Notes under the pieces: generated by a model
Databases searched by the model: none
What the model was told of the DNA's origin: nothing
What the model saw: only the letters and a program-made list of their open reading frames with translations
Made by a program: the position numbers and the translations under genes
In this document: positions 1 to 9,057 of the stretch, piece by piece
Layout of the letters: every line of letters begins with the position of its first letter
Numbering within the stretch: position 1 is the stretch's first letter
Assembly: GCF_003595175.1 (NCBI RefSeq)
Contig: NZ_CP032419.1
Location: 868,001-932,000, forward strand
Source: Pseudomonas cavernae
GTDB lineage: Bacteria; Pseudomonadota; Gammaproteobacteria; Pseudomonadales; Pseudomonadaceae
Reading direction: 5' to 3'
DNA length: 64,000 bases

Positions 1-192
1 CCACAGCCCGGGTGCTGAGCTCCTGAACGTCGTGCGATTCCTTGCTTGCTCTCAGTCAATTTCATGAGCTTCCCGTTCAAACTGCTCGCCTGATGGGTGC
101 CCGTGCGCTCGGTTAGAAACCCGGCCAACTCACGCTTGAGCGGGCAGAAAGCCCGCGATCAGAAGTTCGTTCCAAATTTACTTCGGCACAAA

Positions 193-267
193 TCAAAAGT
201 AACGGTGACGTACATAGGTACCAACCGCGATGATGATGATCGAAAGAATTATGAACGCGCCGCTCAT
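193..267 (-). CDS. Possible 24-residue single-span membrane peptide
   Basis: This short frame opens with ATG (267) after an AGGGG ribosome-binding-like stretch about nine bases upstream, with an in-frame TAG just before that, so it is a self-contained frame. The product would be one hydrophobic helix (an Ile/Leu/Val run at residues 5-17) ending in a basic, aromatic tail (VRHRYF). It lies downstream of the lactonase-like gene on the same strand. Tiny one-helix proteins often accompany transporters, but I recognise no family and chance cannot be excluded. The rest of bases 1-424 shows no other gene. Confidence 0.3.
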   Translation of the reverse strand: MSGAFIILSIIIIAVGTYVRHRYF

Positions 268-424
268 TTTGGTGACCCCTAGAGTTCTTGTAGTGGGGGG
301 CTAGAAAACGGATGCATTAGCTGCGCCAGCCCTTCTATCCGGATTGATGAGGCAAGTCAGCAGGAGCGTTGTATTGACGCAAACGCAGGTCGTTGACCGA
401 AGTGCTGAGCACGACCTCTGGCAC

Positions 425-1255
425 TTAACCTGTACCCGTGTAACGTTCCAGTTCGACGGGGTCGTGAGCGCAGAACAACTCGACCTCATTCCCATGGTGT
501 GCGGCTAAGTGGCGTAGCCGAGCCTGGTTTCGAAGACGTTGGCAGCGAATCGTCTGTACCGCTGCCTCGAACACCACTAGGCCGGCTGGCGCTTGAGGTC
601 GCGAGCTGATCTGGCTGTGGTGGTAGTACGCGTCCCCGCAGTGTAGGAGCCACTTGTCTCCTTGGCGGACAGCTACCCCGGAATGGCCGCGGGTATGGCC
701 AACCAGTGGAATGAGGAGCACGTCAGTACTCAGCCCTGGTATCGCTTGAATGCTCCCGAAGCCAAACCAACTGTCCCCTTGTTCCTCGTGCACCACCCAA
801 TGAGGGCTGTGCTCGAACTGGGGTTGTCGGAAACGAACCCGATCGCGCATGCGTGGCTTCAATACTGGCTCTAGCTCGGGCTTGAAAACATGCACCTTCG
901 CCGCTGGGAAGTCGCTCAGTCCTCCTGCATGATCCATATCCAAATGAGTCGGCACGATATGCCGCACGTCGCAGGGGTCGTAGCCGAGCGCACGCACCTG
1001 CGAAAGTGCCGTTTCCTCCATGGAAAGCTGTGGATGGATGATTGAAAGAAATCCAGAACCGAGACGGCGCCGCGGGTCGCGTACATCAGCCTGACCGATT
1101 CCCGTATCCACTAGTACTAGCGACTCTGGGGTTTCGATGAGCAAGCAGTGGCAGATTAGCTTGCCGGGCTTGCGCCAGCTGCCGTACCCGTTGATCAGCC
1201 TCTGGCAGGCAACACACATGGTTCCGCAGTTGAGGTGATGGATACGAATACTCAT
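425..1255 (-). CDS. Metallo-beta-lactamase-fold hydrolase, lactonase-like
   Basis: This 276-residue soluble protein has the metallo-beta-lactamase fold. The metal site is visible as THLDMDH at residues 103-109 (the second His of the usual HxHxDH is Asp, a common variant), His187 and His191 in GHTRGHSG, Asp208 in HCGDAYY and His264 in CAHD. Length and motif spacing resemble N-acyl-homoserine lactonase-type enzymes, so a lactone or ester hydrolase is likely; in a catabolic cluster it may open a lactone intermediate rather than quench signals. Start ATG 1255 follows an AAGGA site. It is the third gene of a minus-strand set after the MFS transporter and M24 gene. The substrate is not predictable from the sequence. 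Confidence 0.8.
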   Translation of the reverse strand: MSIRIHHLNCGTMCVACQRLINGYGSWRKPGKLICHCLLIETPESLVLVDTGIGQADVRDPRRRLGSGFLSIIHPQLSMEETALSQVRALGYDPCDVRHIVPTHLDMDHAGGLSDFPAAKVHVFKPELEPVLKPRMRDRVRFRQPQFEHSPHWVVHEEQGDSWFGFGSIQAIPGLSTDVLLIPLVGHTRGHSGVAVRQGDKWLLHCGDAYYHHSQISSRPQAPAGLVVFEAAVQTIRCQRLRNQARLRHLAAHHGNEVELFCAHDPVELERYTGTG

Positions 1256-1369
1256 TACTATTCCTTGACTGCCAATCTTGCTGGCTAGCGCTACCGTTCA
1301 TTGGGGTCCGCTCTGGCTGGGAGGTATGGACCTTCAAATACGGTCTTATGGACGTTGTGATCGCTGGTA

Positions 1370-2284
1370 CTAGTTCGCCGCCGCCGCGGCCTGGCGTTGT
1401 TTGGCTTCCAGCACGTGGGGGACGTTATCGTCCAACCAGTAGCAGCGGCCGGGCTCAACAACCAAGATTTCTTCGAATTTGGCGCCGCCTCCGGCCCAGC
1501 CGATGTGGGGTTCGATGGCCCATAGTCCGAGCTTTCGACCGATGTGCTCGGGAGTCAGCGTGGCTGACAGCCCCATCTTCAAGAAAGCCATGTTGGTCTC
1601 TAGAGAGAACCAGCCGAAGGAACGATTACCGATGCGCAGGTGTTTGCCTTGTTTGGGTTTGACACGGAATACGCGATGGCCAAGTACGCAATGCGGATAC
1701 TTGCTGTGGACGTTGTCATAACCGGCATCTTTGATGCGCCGATCGATATCCAGCCAAATTTCGCCAGCGGTCATCGTGCTGCCGAACATCTTGGGTAGGT
1801 CTTCCCGCAGCTGCAGCAGGAAGGTTTTAGCTTTTTCCATTTCTTCGTTGGGTTTGAGGCAGACGGTATAACCCACATCTCCGATGTAACCGTCCACCAC
1901 GGGAGAAACGTCCAAGATCACTACGTGGTCTTCCTCAAGCACGCGATCACTGGGGTGGTAGTCGCTGTAGGATTGGTACTCGTCGAAGCGTGAGTGCGAA
2001 CCGAACCAAGCAAAAGCGCGGTGTAGATAGCGCTCGGTGCCGTGATCCTTCAGATAATTTTCCAGCAGAGTGGCGGCTTCGAGTTCGGTCATGCCGACCC
2101 GTAGGAGTTTGCTGACATGAACAACTGCGTCATAGGCCAGACGCTGTGCGGCAAGGTGCCCGTCCAAGGTTTCCTTGGGTGGCAGCTCCTCGGCCGCGCC
2201 GACATGGCGCGACGAAACTTTGGAGAACCACCGGTACATCCGATCCAGCATTCCATTCGGTTCGAGTTCGTAACCTATAGGCAT
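1370..2284 (-). CDS. M24 (aminopeptidase P/creatinase-fold) family protein
   Basis: The 304-residue product has the pita-bread fold of M24 metallopeptidases. Probable metal ligands are the Asp residues in ILDVSP and IGDVGY, His in LGHRVF, and Glu in SLETNM and FEEILVVE. Members of this family outside housekeeping Map/PepP often cleave Xaa-Pro, creatine-like or other C-N bonds, and several occur in catabolic gene sets. A longer frame begins at 2302, but GGAGG lies seven bases before the ATG at 2284, which gives MPIGYELEP as the likely N-terminus. The C-terminus ends in an Ala-rich tail. It sits between the MFS transporter and the lactonase-like gene, same strand, so probably co-transcribed. 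Its reaction is unknown. Confidence 0.75.
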   Translation of the reverse strand: MPIGYELEPNGMLDRMYRWFSKVSSRHVGAAEELPPKETLDGHLAAQRLAYDAVVHVSKLLRVGMTELEAATLLENYLKDHGTERYLHRAFAWFGSHSRFDEYQSYSDYHPSDRVLEEDHVVILDVSPVVDGYIGDVGYTVCLKPNEEMEKAKTFLLQLREDLPKMFGSTMTAGEIWLDIDRRIKDAGYDNVHSKYPHCVLGHRVFRVKPKQGKHLRIGNRSFGWFSLETNMAFLKMGLSATLTPEHIGRKLGLWAIEPHIGWAGGGAKFEEILVVEPGRCYWLDDNVPHVLEAKQRQAAAAAN

Positions 2285-2690
2285 AATCCAGCCTCCATCC
2301 ACACTGACTTCTATCGATGTTCAGGTACATTCAGTCGTACCTGATCGACGTGCGTAACAGGCATGAACTGCCTGTGGGTTTTCTGTTTGGATCTGGATGT
2401 TAAGGCGCGAGACTCACGACCAATGATGCCGGCCCGACATCTAATGGTGCTTTTCGGCCAAGCTGGTGATTGCCTCAAGGGGGCGGGGTGCTGATGGGGC
2501 CTGGATGCAGCAACCCCGCGGTTCTGGCGGGGCGCATTGATCAAATGCGAGGGGACGTGGGGGGCAGAGCGTGACTCCCATCCGATTCAGGGTGATCCCT
2601 CTGGCTGCTCAGGCGCACCGCCGCCCCCGCACCGTCAGTTTCAGCATGGCAATCCACCAGATCGCAAATGGCTTATCCGTCTTGGTACCG
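2285..2690. other. Gap between MFS and M24 genes, with an imperfect hairpin
   Basis: No coding frame is convincing here. A stem forms between 2483-2493 and 2508-2519 (GCGGGGT plus GCTG pairing with CAGC and ACCCCGC around one bulged base) without a T run, so it may be a processing or stabilising hairpin in a minus-strand transcript rather than a terminator. GGTAC and GTACC flank 2323-2341 as a small inverted repeat. Confidence 0.4.
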
Positions 2691-4025
2691 TTACGCGGCC
2701 GGTGTAGCTGGTCGCCAAAGCGCCAGGTCCGCATGGGTCTTGCGGTAATGGATCAGGCCTCGCCCCAACAGCAGCGCGCCCGCGCTTAGACCGATGAGGG
2801 AGACGATAACCATCGAGTAACGCACTGCCGCCGGGTCACGGAACCCGTAGTCGGTAATCAGCGCGACCGCAGTTGGACCAAGGCCCAGGCCAATCATGCT
2901 GGCGATCAGGCTATACAAAGCAATAGCTTGCCCGCGCATCTGGTTGGGCATGATTTCCTGCAGGGCTGCGGCTGCAACGCCGATAGGCATGCTCATGAAG
3001 AACACCGCTGGAACTTGTAGCACTGCAGCCAGGGTGCCATTCGGTGCCAATGGAGCAAAGGCTGTGGGAAGCCCCAATACTGCGGCAAACAGGCCTACAC
3101 GCATCGAGGCATCGCGGTAACCTCGCTTGCGAAGATAGTCAGCCAAACGTCCACCACTCACCACGCCGAGGCAGCCAAACACCAACACGATGCTGCCGTA
3201 GATCATGCCAACTTCAGTGGGGGTCCAACCGTAGGTGCGGATGAAAAAGCTCGGCGCCCAAGCCCCCATGCCATAACCAACCAGCATCAGCAACGCGAAA
3301 CCGAAGTTGTGCAGGAGTACGGTTCTGCGATTGGACATGATGTAGCGCCCCACGTCCTTGACCGGGATTGCTACGCCGGCGCCCGCACCGCGGCGGGCGG
3401 GCTCCTTGATGGCCAGCAGGGTCAGTGTGAACGCGATACCTAGCGCACCCAGGATGACGAAGATCATCTGCCAATGGCGTATCTCGCCCAGGACCGGCAG
3501 CACGATGTCGCCCTGCGCCGAAGCAAACTTGATGATGAGACCACCAAGCATATAGGCCGCACCGGAGCCCAGGTACACGCCCATGGCGTAGACGCTCATG
3601 GCCGTAGCACGTCGATCATCAGGAAAACTGTCGGCAATGAGCGAATAGGCTGCCGGGTTGAGTGCTGCCTCGCCGGCACCCACGCCGATACGTCCGATCA
3701 GGAAATGCCAGTAATTCTTGGCAAGGCCACAGAAGGCGGTGGCGGCGCTCCAGACCAGAATGCCAATGGCGATTAGTCCACGACGGCTCCGGGAGTCAGC
3801 GGCACGCCCCAGAGGCAGCCCACAAAGCGTGTAGAAGACAGCAAATGCTAGGCCCATTAGCAGACTGATTTGTGTGTCATTCAACAGCAGGTCGCGGCGG
3901 ATCGGTTCGACCAAGAGGCTCAATATCTGTCGGTCCACGAACGACAAGATGTACGCAAGCATCAGGATGAACACCATGCTCCAGGCACGCTGAGGGGAGG
4001 GGTAACCAGTATTGTTATTGTTCAT
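2691..4025 (-). CDS. Major facilitator superfamily transporter
   Basis: This 444-residue integral membrane protein has about twelve hydrophobic segments and MFS signatures, including the loop 2-3 motif GRAADSRSRRG and GRIGVGAGEAALNPAAYSL in segments 4-5. It resembles spinster/anion-symporter-type importers of organic acids and aromatic compounds. It is read away from the cupin gene, with about 300 bases between the two starts, and heads a probable minus-strand unit with the M24 and lactonase-like genes. It likely brings the cluster's substrate across the inner membrane, complementing the DUF1302 outer-membrane protein. An export role is possible. Start ATG 4025 has only a weak AGGT site. Confidence 0.8.
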   Translation of the reverse strand: MNNNNTGYPSPQRAWSMVFILMLAYILSFVDRQILSLLVEPIRRDLLLNDTQISLLMGLAFAVFYTLCGLPLGRAADSRSRRGLIAIGILVWSAATAFCGLAKNYWHFLIGRIGVGAGEAALNPAAYSLIADSFPDDRRATAMSVYAMGVYLGSGAAYMLGGLIIKFASAQGDIVLPVLGEIRHWQMIFVILGALGIAFTLTLLAIKEPARRGAGAGVAIPVKDVGRYIMSNRRTVLLHNFGFALLMLVGYGMGAWAPSFFIRTYGWTPTEVGMIYGSIVLVFGCLGVVSGGRLADYLRKRGYRDASMRVGLFAAVLGLPTAFAPLAPNGTLAAVLQVPAVFFMSMPIGVAAAALQEIMPNQMRGQAIALYSLIASMIGLGLGPTAVALITDYGFRDPAAVRYSMVIVSLIGLSAGALLLGRGLIHYRKTHADLALWRPATPAA

Positions 4026-4328
4026 TTTTCGACCTATCGATGGGCGGGTGGGGCCGCAAGCTACGCCTCATAACGCGGGGCGTAGTGGGTATCGCAAACA
4101 CTATTCGTGGCGCATATGGATCATGAGAAGTCGCGCTTATATCGTTCCAAAACGGCGCTCGTTCTCCATTTTATATATGCCACCCCCATTTCTCTGGCGC
4201 TAGTCGTTAAGCGACCGGGCTGTCCAGTTGGCTGAAAAGCACAATCAATTGGCGTAACTGAATAATTCCGAGGGCAGGCAGCTGTTTAGGCTTGGCGTCA
4301 AATAAAAACCCTCCTAAGGAGTGACGCC
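4026..4328. promoter_or_regulatory. Divergent intergenic control region
   Basis: These 303 bases separate the starts of the MFS gene (minus) and the cupin gene (plus) and are AT-richer than the flanks, so both promoters should be here. I cannot pick out a definite -35/-10 pair or an operator. The AraC-type regulator at 12.9 kb is the obvious candidate to act on it, which is inference from context only. Confidence 0.45.
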
Positions 4329-4847
4329 GTGGCAATGCCCATTTCCGTCTATAGCCATCACGAGCTACTGACGCTGAACACCAAAGAACTGCCGATTTAC
4401 GAAGACGCAATGGCCCCGTATTTCCCAGGGGTAGATTTGCAGCCCCTGTATCTGGACCCCAGCTTGGGGGTCTGGGTGTTGCGGGTGATCTTCCATCCCG
4501 GGGTCACGCTGCCTTGCCACTACCACACCGGCACCGTTCACCTGTTCACGATGTCCGGCAAGTGGAACTACGTGGAGTATCCCGACCAGCCGCAAACCGC
4601 AGGCAGCTACCTGTTCGAGCCAGGCGGCTCGATTCACACCTTCATGACCCCGGCAGACAACACCGAGCCGACGGACACCTTCATGGTGGTGTACGGCGCG
4701 AACGTCAATTTTGATGCCCAAGGCAACTACCTCGGAATGATGGATGCCAACGACATCATGTTGGCCATCGAAAACCTGGTGCAGGCGCGAGGTTTGGAGC
4801 CGGCCAAGTACATCCGACCGCTACCGGCTGCGTACACCACAAAGTGA
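4329..4847 (+). CDS. Cupin protein, 2,4'-dihydroxyacetophenone dioxygenase/ChrR-like
   Basis: The 172-residue product is a single-domain cupin. The metal-binding motif reads PCHYHTGTVHLF around residues 61-72, and the second motif is FEPGGSIHTF near residues 97-106, giving several His ligands. It resembles the ChrR-type cupins annotated as 2,4'-dihydroxyacetophenone dioxygenase or acetylacetone dioxygenase, which use non-haem iron to cleave a C-C bond next to a carbonyl. GTG at 4329 is the start: AAGGAG lies about eight bases upstream. It is the first plus-strand gene of the cluster. Oxidative cleavage of a diketone or hydroxyketone intermediate is a reasonable guess, not shown by the sequence. 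Confidence 0.7.
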   Translation: MAMPISVYSHHELLTLNTKELPIYEDAMAPYFPGVDLQPLYLDPSLGVWVLRVIFHPGVTLPCHYHTGTVHLFTMSGKWNYVEYPDQPQTAGSYLFEPGGSIHTFMTPADNTEPTDTFMVVYGANVNFDAQGNYLGMMDANDIMLAIENLVQARGLEPAKYIRPLPAAYTTK

Positions 4848-4855
4848 ACCGCCGT

Positions 4856-4878
4856 ACCTGGGCAAGGATGGCCCGGGT
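4856..4878 (+). other. Intercistronic hairpin after the cupin gene
   Basis: ACCTGGGC (4856-4863) can pair with GCCCGGGT (4871-4878), with one G-U pair and a seven-base loop. No T run follows, so it may partly terminate or protect the mRNA between the cupin and DUF1302 genes. Confidence 0.35.
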
Positions 4879-4961
4879 AGCTGCTGAGCGTCGCAAAAGG
4901 AATTAGTCGCTCAACACTGAACCTAGATCCATCTCCGCTTATAAGAATAATGAGGCGTGAA

Positions 4962-6830
4962 ATGTATTCATCACAAAAGTTCGCGGGCATTAAAGCCAGC
5001 GCGCTGGCCGTCGCCGTTTGCTCGGCAATGGTGGGCAAAGCCAATGCTTTTACCTTCAACTATGGCGAGCTTGAAGGGCAGTTCGACTCCGCACTCTCGG
5101 TAGGTGCCAGCTGGGCCGCATCCGATCCAAAATCCAGCCTAATCGGCGTCAACAACGGCGGTACTGGCAGCAGTACAACCAGTGACGACGGCCGCCTTAA
5201 CTTCAAGAAGGGCGAAACTTTCTCGAAGATTTTCAAGGGCGTGCACGACCTGGATCTGCGCTACCGAAACTACGGCTTCTTTGCGCGGGGCAAGTACTGG
5301 TACGACTTTGAACTCAAGGACGAAAGCCGCCCCTTCAAGGACATCGACGACACCAACCGTAAGCGTGGTGCACAGTCCTCCGGCGCCGAACTGCTGGATA
5401 TGTTCGCCTATTACAACTACGACCTCGCCGGCATGTCCGGCTCGTTTCGGGTAGGCAAGCAGGTCGTTAGCTGGGGCGAAAGTACCTTCATCGGTGGCGG
5501 TATCAACTCCATCAACCCGGTGGACATATCGGCTCTGCGCCGTCCTGGCTCAGAGCTGAAAGAAGGTCTGATTCCGGTCGAGATGATCTATCTGACTCAG
5601 GGTCTGACCGAGAATACGTCGGTGGAAATGTTCTATCAGTTGGACTGGAAGCAAATCGTCCTGGACAACTGTGGCACCTACTTCGGCATCGACAATATGG
5701 CCGACGGCTGCCTTGCCAATACCGTGAGTGCCAACCTGACGGGCAATCCGGCGGCCGTTGCCGCGCTGACTCCTGAAGGCGTAGTCCTGACCCCGGAAGG
5801 CATTCAGATACCGCGAGCGGGCGACAATGACGCGCGCAACGGCGGGCAGTGGGGGGCGGCGTTGCGTTGGAACTCGTTGTTGCTGGATACCGAGTTCGCG
5901 GCCTACTTCATGAACTACCACAGTCGTTTGCCCTACTACAGCCTGATCACCGGCCCGCACACCGCCGACACTGGCTTTGCTGGCGCCCTGTGTTCCAACG
6001 CCGGGGTTGGCGGTGCCGCCTGCGCCGGTCTAGCCAATGCACTGGGTGGGGCCTACCGCCTGGGCACCTCGCAGTACTTCGTCGATTACCCTGAAGACGT
6101 TCGTCTATATGGCTTGAGCTTCGCCACCACGCTATCAATCGGTACTGCCATTCAGGGCGAACTCTCGTTCCGCCCCAATGCGCCATTACAGATCAGTGGC
6201 ACCGACATGACCCTGGCGGCCCTGGGCACACCTGCTGTTTCGCCGGTTTACAGCACCGGTCTGTACGACGTAGCGAACAACCAGACCATCAGTGGCTACC
6301 AGCGCAAGGACATGACTCAGCTGCAGGCTGGTGCCACGCATATCTTCAACCGCGTCGCTGGCGCCGATCGCCTGATTCTGGTGGGTGAGGCGGCCGTAGT
6401 ACACACCGGCGGGCTGGACAACAAGTTAGGTGTTCGCTTCGGTCGTGATGGCGCTTTTGGCCAAGGCGTGTTGGCTAACAATGCCCTGTGTACCGCATCG
6501 ACCAACACCTCCAACCCGCAGTACTGCAACGACGAAGGTTTTACCACCTCAACGGCCTGGGGCTACCGCCTGCGCGGGGTCCTCGATTACCGCGATGTGC
6601 TGCCGAGCTTGAACATGCGCCCATCCCTGGCCTTCTCCCATGACGTGGACGGCTATGGTCCGTCGATCTCACCGTTCCTGGAAGACAGCAAGGCAATCAG
6701 CATCGGCGTCGATGGCGACTACGACAGCCTCTACACCATGAGCCTGTCGTACACCAATTACTTCGACGGCAAGTACAACACCCAAGTTGATCGTGACTTC
6801 GTCGCGCTGAGCTTCGGTGTCAACTTCTGA
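4962..6830 (+). CDS. DUF1302 outer-membrane protein
   Basis: The product of about 622 residues is a DUF1302 family protein. It opens with a Sec signal peptide (hydrophobic ALAVAVCSAMVG, cleavage after ANA), followed by an aromatic-rich, alternating beta-strand pattern and a C-terminal Phe (SFGVNF), typical of an outer-membrane barrel. The frame extends to an ATG at 4950, but GAGG six bases before the ATG at 4962 favours the latter. DUF1302 genes usually sit beside DUF1329 genes in clusters for steroids, terpenoids and other hydrophobic substrates, often with an MMPL/RND pump, which is absent here. It is followed after 12 bases by the DUF1329 gene. A role in passage or sensing of a hydrophobic compound at the outer membrane is likely but unproven. 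Confidence 0.85.
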   Translation: MYSSQKFAGIKASALAVAVCSAMVGKANAFTFNYGELEGQFDSALSVGASWAASDPKSSLIGVNNGGTGSSTTSDDGRLNFKKGETFSKIFKGVHDLDLRYRNYGFFARGKYWYDFELKDESRPFKDIDDTNRKRGAQSSGAELLDMFAYYNYDLAGMSGSFRVGKQVVSWGESTFIGGGINSINPVDISALRRPGSELKEGLIPVEMIYLTQGLTENTSVEMFYQLDWKQIVLDNCGTYFGIDNMADGCLANTVSANLTGNPAAVAALTPEGVVLTPEGIQIPRAGDNDARNGGQWGAALRWNSLLLDTEFAAYFMNYHSRLPYYSLITGPHTADTGFAGALCSNAGVGGAACAGLANALGGAYRLGTSQYFVDYPEDVRLYGLSFATTLSIGTAIQGELSFRPNAPLQISGTDMTLAALGTPAVSPVYSTGLYDVANNQTISGYQRKDMTQLQAGATHIFNRVAGADRLILVGEAAVVHTGGLDNKLGVRFGRDGAFGQGVLANNALCTASTNTSNPQYCNDEGFTTSTAWGYRLRGVLDYRDVLPSLNMRPSLAFSHDVDGYGPSISPFLEDSKAISIGVDGDYDSLYTMSLSYTNYFDGKYNTQVDRDFVALSFGVNF

Positions 6831-6842
6831 GGAGATACAGAC

Positions 6843-8210
6843 ATGAACAACTACAAGCATCTGTTCCAGGGGGTCAGCGTTGCGCTGACCTTGTTGAGCG
6901 TTAGCGCCATGGCAGCTGTCACCCCAGAGGTGGCCGATCAGTTGGGCAAGAAACTCACTCCGATGGGTGCCGAGCGTGCCGGCAATGCCGACGGTAGCAT
7001 TCCCGAATGGACCGGTGGCCTGCCCACCAATATCGGTAGCGTGGATGAACGCGGATTTCGCCAGAACATCTTCAAGGATGAGAAGCCGCTACTGACCATC
7101 GATGCATCCAACTATGGGCAGTACAAAGACAAGCTCTCAGTTGGCCAGCAAGCGATGTTCACGCGCTACCCCAAAACTTTCAAGATGCACGTCTATCCGA
7201 CGCATCGCACTCTGGCGCTCACCGACGATGTTTATGCCGACACAAAAAAGAACGCCACCACCACACAGCTGACGTCCGATGGTTTTGGCATTCAGAACTA
7301 CTTCCGCGGTGTAGCCTTCCCGATTCCGCAAAATGGCAACGAGCTGATCTGGAACCACCTCACCCGTCCGATCGGCTCCGGCTACCGCCGCACCACCATC
7401 ACGGCGGTACCGGAGGCCGACGGCAAGTTCACCGCCAATGCCATGCTGCAGGAGCTGCAGATTGCCTCGTATCTGACCGATTACGACAAGCTGGAAAACA
7501 AGAATCTGGCGGGTTTCTACAAGCTGCGCAACCTCTCTCCGGCCATCTATGCGGGTAACGTTTTCGTCACGCACGACTCGTTCAATCCGGTGGCCGAGCC
7601 GCGCTCGGCCTGGAGCTACAACGCAGGCCAGCGTCGGGTCCGCCGCGCACCGCAGATCGCCTATGACGGCCCTTCCTCGACCGGCGGCGCCCAGCACACT
7701 GCCGACAACTTCACCATGTTTAACGGCGCGACTGACCGCTACGACTGGAAGATCGTCGGTAAGCGCGAGATGTACATTCCGTACAACAACTACGCGCTGG
7801 AAGACCCGAAGCTCACGTATGACGACATCGTCAAGCCAGGCCACCTGAACCCCGAGTACGTACGCTACGAGTTGCATCGTGTCTGGGTCCTGGAAGCCAC
7901 TTTGCGTGAAGGGAAGCGGCACATGTACGCCAAGCGCGAGATGTACCTCGACGAGGACAGCTGGTCCATTTCGCTGGTCGACCACTACGACAACCGCGGC
8001 AATTTCTGGCGCCTGTCGGAGGCGTATCTCACACAGCTGTATGACATCAAGGTCATGGCGATGCCTATCGAGAGTTGCTACGACATAGTCAACGGACGCT
8101 ACTTCACCGCCGGCCTGCGCAACGAAGTTCCGACGAAAGCTGAATACAACGCCACTGCCGCATTTTCGAACTTCAGCCCCAACTCGCTGCGTACGAGTGG
8201 CGTGCGCTAA
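6843..8210 (+). CDS. DUF1329 periplasmic/outer-membrane-associated protein
   Basis: This 455-residue protein begins with a signal peptide (hydrophobic LTLLSVSAMA, cleavage near AMA-A) and continues as a DUF1329 protein, with the typical early segment ADGSIPEWTGGLP. The fold is related to LolB-like, lipid-carrying barrels, which fits transfer of a hydrophobic ligand across the periplasm. A GAGGAGAT site precedes ATG 6843, and only 12 bases separate it from the DUF1302 gene, so the two are co-transcribed and probably work together. No membrane-spanning segments follow the signal. The usual MMPL partner gene is not in the window. Confidence 0.85.
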   Translation: MNNYKHLFQGVSVALTLLSVSAMAAVTPEVADQLGKKLTPMGAERAGNADGSIPEWTGGLPTNIGSVDERGFRQNIFKDEKPLLTIDASNYGQYKDKLSVGQQAMFTRYPKTFKMHVYPTHRTLALTDDVYADTKKNATTTQLTSDGFGIQNYFRGVAFPIPQNGNELIWNHLTRPIGSGYRRTTITAVPEADGKFTANAMLQELQIASYLTDYDKLENKNLAGFYKLRNLSPAIYAGNVFVTHDSFNPVAEPRSAWSYNAGQRRVRRAPQIAYDGPSSTGGAQHTADNFTMFNGATDRYDWKIVGKREMYIPYNNYALEDPKLTYDDIVKPGHLNPEYVRYELHRVWVLEATLREGKRHMYAKREMYLDEDSWSISLVDHYDNRGNFWRLSEAYLTQLYDIKVMAMPIESCYDIVNGRYFTAGLRNEVPTKAEYNATAAFSNFSPNSLRTSGVR

Positions 8211-8268
8211 ATCGTGAACAGCGGGGTGGGCCAGCCCCCCCCTGCGTCTGGGGACACGACAGCGATCG

Positions 8269-8397
8269 GTGGGGCAAACGGTATTGGTTATTGGCGGCAG
8301 CCAAATCATCTACGTCCCACTGCTCTTTATGTCCTCGAAAAGCGTTTACGTCACGGGTCAGTACCTCGCGGTGGACTCGGGAATCAACGGGCTGTAA
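8269..8397 (+). pseudogene. SDR remnant with the middle deleted
   Basis: In one frame from GTG 8269 to TAA 8395-8397 the sequence reads like the N-terminal cofactor strand of a short-chain dehydrogenase (QTVLVIGGSQ), joined directly to an SDR C-terminus (FMSSKSVYVTGQYLAVDSG). The latter closely matches the end of the intact SDR at 14831-15658 (FMSNESVYVTAQYLAVDSG). About 200 residues between are missing, so this 42-codon frame is the scar of an in-frame deletion in a second copy of that SDR type. It is unlikely to be functional. Confidence 0.75.
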
Positions 8398-8443
8398 CGC
8401 CCACTTCACAGCACATTTTTGTAGTAGCCATAGGAAGCCCTTT

Positions 8444-9004
8444 ATGAGCGTCAGCATCGCTTTGCCTGAAGATCACGAATTGCCCAAGGAAGTTGCCGCG
8501 CTGCTCAAGCAGCTCCCCCCGGCAAACATCTTCCGCATGATGGCCAATGCGCCGTCCAGCTTGGCTGGATTCATTCAGTTGGCCAGCTCCATCTTGATGA
8601 ACAGCGAGTTCGATGCGCGCAAGCGTGAAATTGCCATCCTGCGCATCGGCAAGGTCACCGCCTCCATCTACGAATGGGAGCAGCACGTGCTGATCGCCCA
8701 GCGCGCCGGGGTGACTCCAGAAGAGATTGCCCAGATCGACGTCGACGGACCGGTCACAGGTTTGGATGAAGAGGGGCGCTTGCTCTGTCGCGTGGCCGAG
8801 GAAATTTCGCTCAACGTACGGCTCAGCGATGAAGCGCTGGCGCTGCTGCTGGAGCGCTACGGGCGGCGTCAGACCACCGAACTGATCCTCTGCTGCTCCT
8901 ACTTCAACATGGTCAGTCGCTTCCTGGAGTCCACCCGCGTGGAGCTCGATGCCGACCTGAAGAAGCTGCATACCGAAAGCAACGGTCAGCTCAAGCTGGG
9001 TTAA
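8444..9004 (+). CDS. Carboxymuconolactone decarboxylase-fold protein
   Basis: This 186-residue all-helical protein matches the CMD/AhpD-like family, with the characteristic Glu-xx-His pattern in YEWEQHVLIAQRAG (about residues 75-88). It lacks the CxxC redox pair of AhpD peroxidases, so a decarboxylase, hydrolase or decyclase type of activity is more likely than a peroxiredoxin role. The frame is open further upstream, but that stretch overlaps the SDR remnant in another phase; MSVSIALPED at 8444, preceded by AGGAAG, is the natural start. It begins a tight run with the aldo/keto reductase, VOC and MDR genes. The substrate is unknown. Confidence 0.75.
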   Translation: MSVSIALPEDHELPKEVAALLKQLPPANIFRMMANAPSSLAGFIQLASSILMNSEFDARKREIAILRIGKVTASIYEWEQHVLIAQRAGVTPEEIAQIDVDGPVTGLDEEGRLLCRVAEEISLNVRLSDEALALLLERYGRRQTTELILCCSYFNMVSRFLESTRVELDADLKKLHTESNGQLKLG

Positions 9005-9057
9005 ACCGCTGCCCGGCACTTGATGCCGGGCAACCAAGATGAATGAGGTCTTTGGGC

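Noticed and set aside
97..282. Plus-strand frame at the left edge.
   Set aside because: Composition and lack of a ribosome-binding site do not support it; the opposite strand has the better small frame at 193-267.
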